A stretch of DNA of 51,444 nucleotides from Zhongshania sp. (GTDB taxonomy: Bacteria; Pseudomonadota; Gammaproteobacteria; Pseudomonadales; Spongiibacteraceae), in assembly GCF_029212375.1 (NCBI RefSeq), contig NZ_JARGNU010000013.1, positions 1 through 51,444 of the forward strand. The letters run 5' to 3'. Numbering within the stretch: the stretch's first letter is position 1; every line of letters starts with the position of its first letter. The notes beneath the pieces are model-generated. The model was given only the letters and a program-made list of their open reading frames with translations, was not told the DNA's origin and searched no databases. Made by a program: the position numbers and the translations under genes. This document shows positions 50,010 to 51,444 of the stretch, piece after piece.

Positions 50010-51444
50010 TCAAATCCAGTAACGCCTGAGCGTCGCTTTGCTGCTGAATGTCACCTTCGATGAGGACTTCTTCGAGCATTTCTTTTGCACCTTCGCTGTC
50101 ACCCATGTCCACATAGGCTCTGGCGAGGTCTAGCTTGGTTGCAACTGACTCGTCGTCGAGTAGGTTATCAAAATTCTCGTCGCCCTCGCCCGCATCAAAC
50201 TCGTCAAATACAAGATCTTCAACCGCAATCGCTTCGCCATCGCTGAGCGGATTTAGCGGCGGAGTCGACTCAATATCGTCGCCCTCAACAAAAAAGGCGT
50301 CGTCCAGTGCCGACGCTTCTGTCGCACTTGCCTCGCCTACGCTGGAGCTCAATTCAGTAAAGGGCGTAGACGTGACCGGAATAGCCGGCATATCGAAATC
50401 GCTTAAATCGACATCTAGCTCTGACTGGTCGATTTCAGCGGTATCGTGCTCGGCGGGATCGAGCTCATCACCTAAATCGAAGTCCAGATCGTCTAAGCTA
50501 AGCTCGTCCGCTAGGTCATTTGATAATGGCGCTGTGCTGCGCAAATCCTCGTCAGCGCTGACTACTTCCGCATTGCCATCATCTTGTTCGCCATCTGGGA
50601 CGTCACCTGCGCGTTCAGCGAGAAACGCCTGGTCGCCGACACTAGGACGATCATTACTCATGTCAACGTTATCTGCCTCTACCGCACTAACTCCAGTGTC
50701 AATTTCGGCGTTGTTTTCTCTAAATTCAGGGCTGCTACTATCAAAAGACGAGAAATCCAAATCCAACTCTTCGTCACTATCATCACCAATAGTCGCTAAG
50801 TTGCTGAGCTCTGCGGGGTCGGCAGCCGCACCGGATAAACCGGTATCCAGCTCGCTGTCTTGCAAATCGCCAAATTCAAAATCTAGCTCGTCTCCAGCGT
50901 CAGCGCTTACATCGAGAGGGGCGACACTATCACTGGTAACAATCGACAATGGCGCCTCATCAAGCGCTAAATCACTCTCAGGCAAGCTACCGGCTTCAGC
51001 GCTTGGCTCGTCATCGCTACCCGCCTCGATCATGGGCAGGGAATCATCATCAAAATCAAAATCGAGGTCGGCTAAATCTACATCGAGCGACGCGAGTGTA
51101 TCAGCCTCGGCGCTGCGCAAAGATTGCACATCATCAACTTCGGCATCGCTTTCATTTTCACTTTCACCAAAGTCTGCGCCCAATTCCAACGATGATAAGC
51201 CTTGGCCCTCAGATTCTTCTTCTGCCCCGCTGCCAGTGCTCTCACTTGGCTCACCAGTCAAAATCGTAGCGTCGAGGCTTTCTAGCGCATTATCGTTTAA
51301 GCTATTAGAGGCACTATCCGCAATGTCGGCGTTAACACCTTCGGCAAACGGGCTGTCATCATCCAGTTCAAAATCGAGATCATCGCCTAAGTCAAAATCG
51401 CCATCAAGTTCCAAATCCACAGTATTGACCGCGGGCTTATCGTC
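50002..51444 (-). CDS. fimV: FimV-like protein, C-terminal part (partial at window edge)
   Basis: The frame stays open to the window edge, so only the last 480 or so residues are seen. Most of them are a very acidic, low-complexity cytoplasmic region of D/E/S/A/L-rich repeats (LDFDFDD, LDVDLSDFDM and similar), and the end TKLDLARAYVDMGDSEGAKE with LEEVLIEGDIQQQSDAQALL is the conserved FimV C-terminal TPR-like domain. In Pseudomonas FimV is a pole-organising protein for type IV pili and c-di-GMP/cAMP signalling. The fimV-truA-trpF order supports the call. Confidence 0.93.
   Translation of the reverse strand, partial: DDKPAVNTVDLELDGDFDLGDDLDFELDDDSPFAEGVNADIADSASNSLNDNALESLDATILTGEPSESTGSGAEEESEGQGLSSLELGADFGESENESDAEVDDVQSLRSAEADTLASLDVDLADLDFDFDDDSLPMIEAGSDDEPSAEAGSLPESDLALDEAPLSIVTSDSVAPLDVSADAGDELDFEFGDLQDSELDTGLSGAAADPAELSNLATIGDDSDEELDLDFSSFDSSSPEFRENNAEIDTGVSAVEADNVDMSNDRPSVGDQAFLAERAGDVPDGEQDDGNAEVVSADEDLRSTAPLSNDLADELSLDDLDFDLGDELDPAEHDTAEIDQSELDVDLSDFDMPAIPVTSTPFTELSSSVGEASATEASALDDAFFVEGDDIESTPPLNPLSDGEAIAVEDLVFDEFDAGEGDENFDNLLDDESVATKLDLARAYVDMGDSEGAKEMLEEVLIEGDIQQQSDAQALLDLIG

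Noticed and set aside
50949-51269. Plus-strand open frame rich in H, Q and R
   Set aside because: It is the antisense of the D/E-rich repeats of fimV; the composition follows from the acidic codons.

Overview
The window is chromosomal DNA of a gammaproteobacterium. The run fimV-truA-trpF-trpB-trpA-accD-folC-dedD-cvpA-purF-metZ and the run hom-thrC-recJ-prfB-lysS are both arrangements known from Pseudomonas and its relatives. The RNA and protein style (guaA/guaB divergent from xseA, a FadL-type porin, a YibL homologue, acyl-CoA genes) would suit a marine Cellvibrionales/Spongiibacteraceae-like organism; that placement is inference from reading, not from a search. No rRNA, tRNA or CRISPR array was seen.

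Left part, about 1-9184: accessory DNA. It starts with what may be the last codons of an IS3-type transposase, then an AT-rich stretch without a clear gene. A series of small, loosely related genes follows: two GNAT acetyltransferases, a Family-4-like uracil-DNA glycosylase, a GST, a DUF4383 membrane protein, a secreted YHS protein, an AhpD/CMD-type protein, an InaA-like kinase, an AraC regulator, and a TetR regulator divergent from a VOC/FMN-protein/GNAT operon. A truncated nitronate monooxygenase closes the stretch, directly before the 3' end of guaA. At 250-267 there is a second, silent-site-diverged copy of the last codons of guaA (T-I-E-W-E-stop). I read the stretch between the two copies as a genomic island, or one unit of a larger one, placed at the guaA 3' end, a known integration hotspot. 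No integrase lies inside it.

Middle part, 9185-24135: core genes. These are guaA and guaB, the divergent xseA, a TetR regulator divergent from a frameshifted FadL-like porin with two palindromic operators between them, a Crp/Fnr-family regulator, lysS, prfB (with the programmed +1 frameshift), recJ, thrC and hom. Three intergenic gaps here (either side of lysS, and hom-thrC) carry long inverted repeats whose arms are built of 7-nt units.

24400-36061: a four-gene acyl-CoA degradation set (acyl-CoA dehydrogenase, SDR, enoyl-CoA hydratase, thiolase), a YibL homologue, an unassigned polytopic membrane protein with a strong palindrome upstream, an RND pump plus adaptor with a divergent TetR repressor and operator, and a short MscS-type membrane protein.

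36062-51444: a MoxR/DUF58/transglutaminase operon, metZ, then the conserved purF-cvpA-dedD-folC-accD-trpA-trpB-trpF-truA-fimV block, with fimV running off the window. Apart from xseA, the fadL-like gene, the RND-linked tetR and four genes of the left region, everything is on the minus strand.
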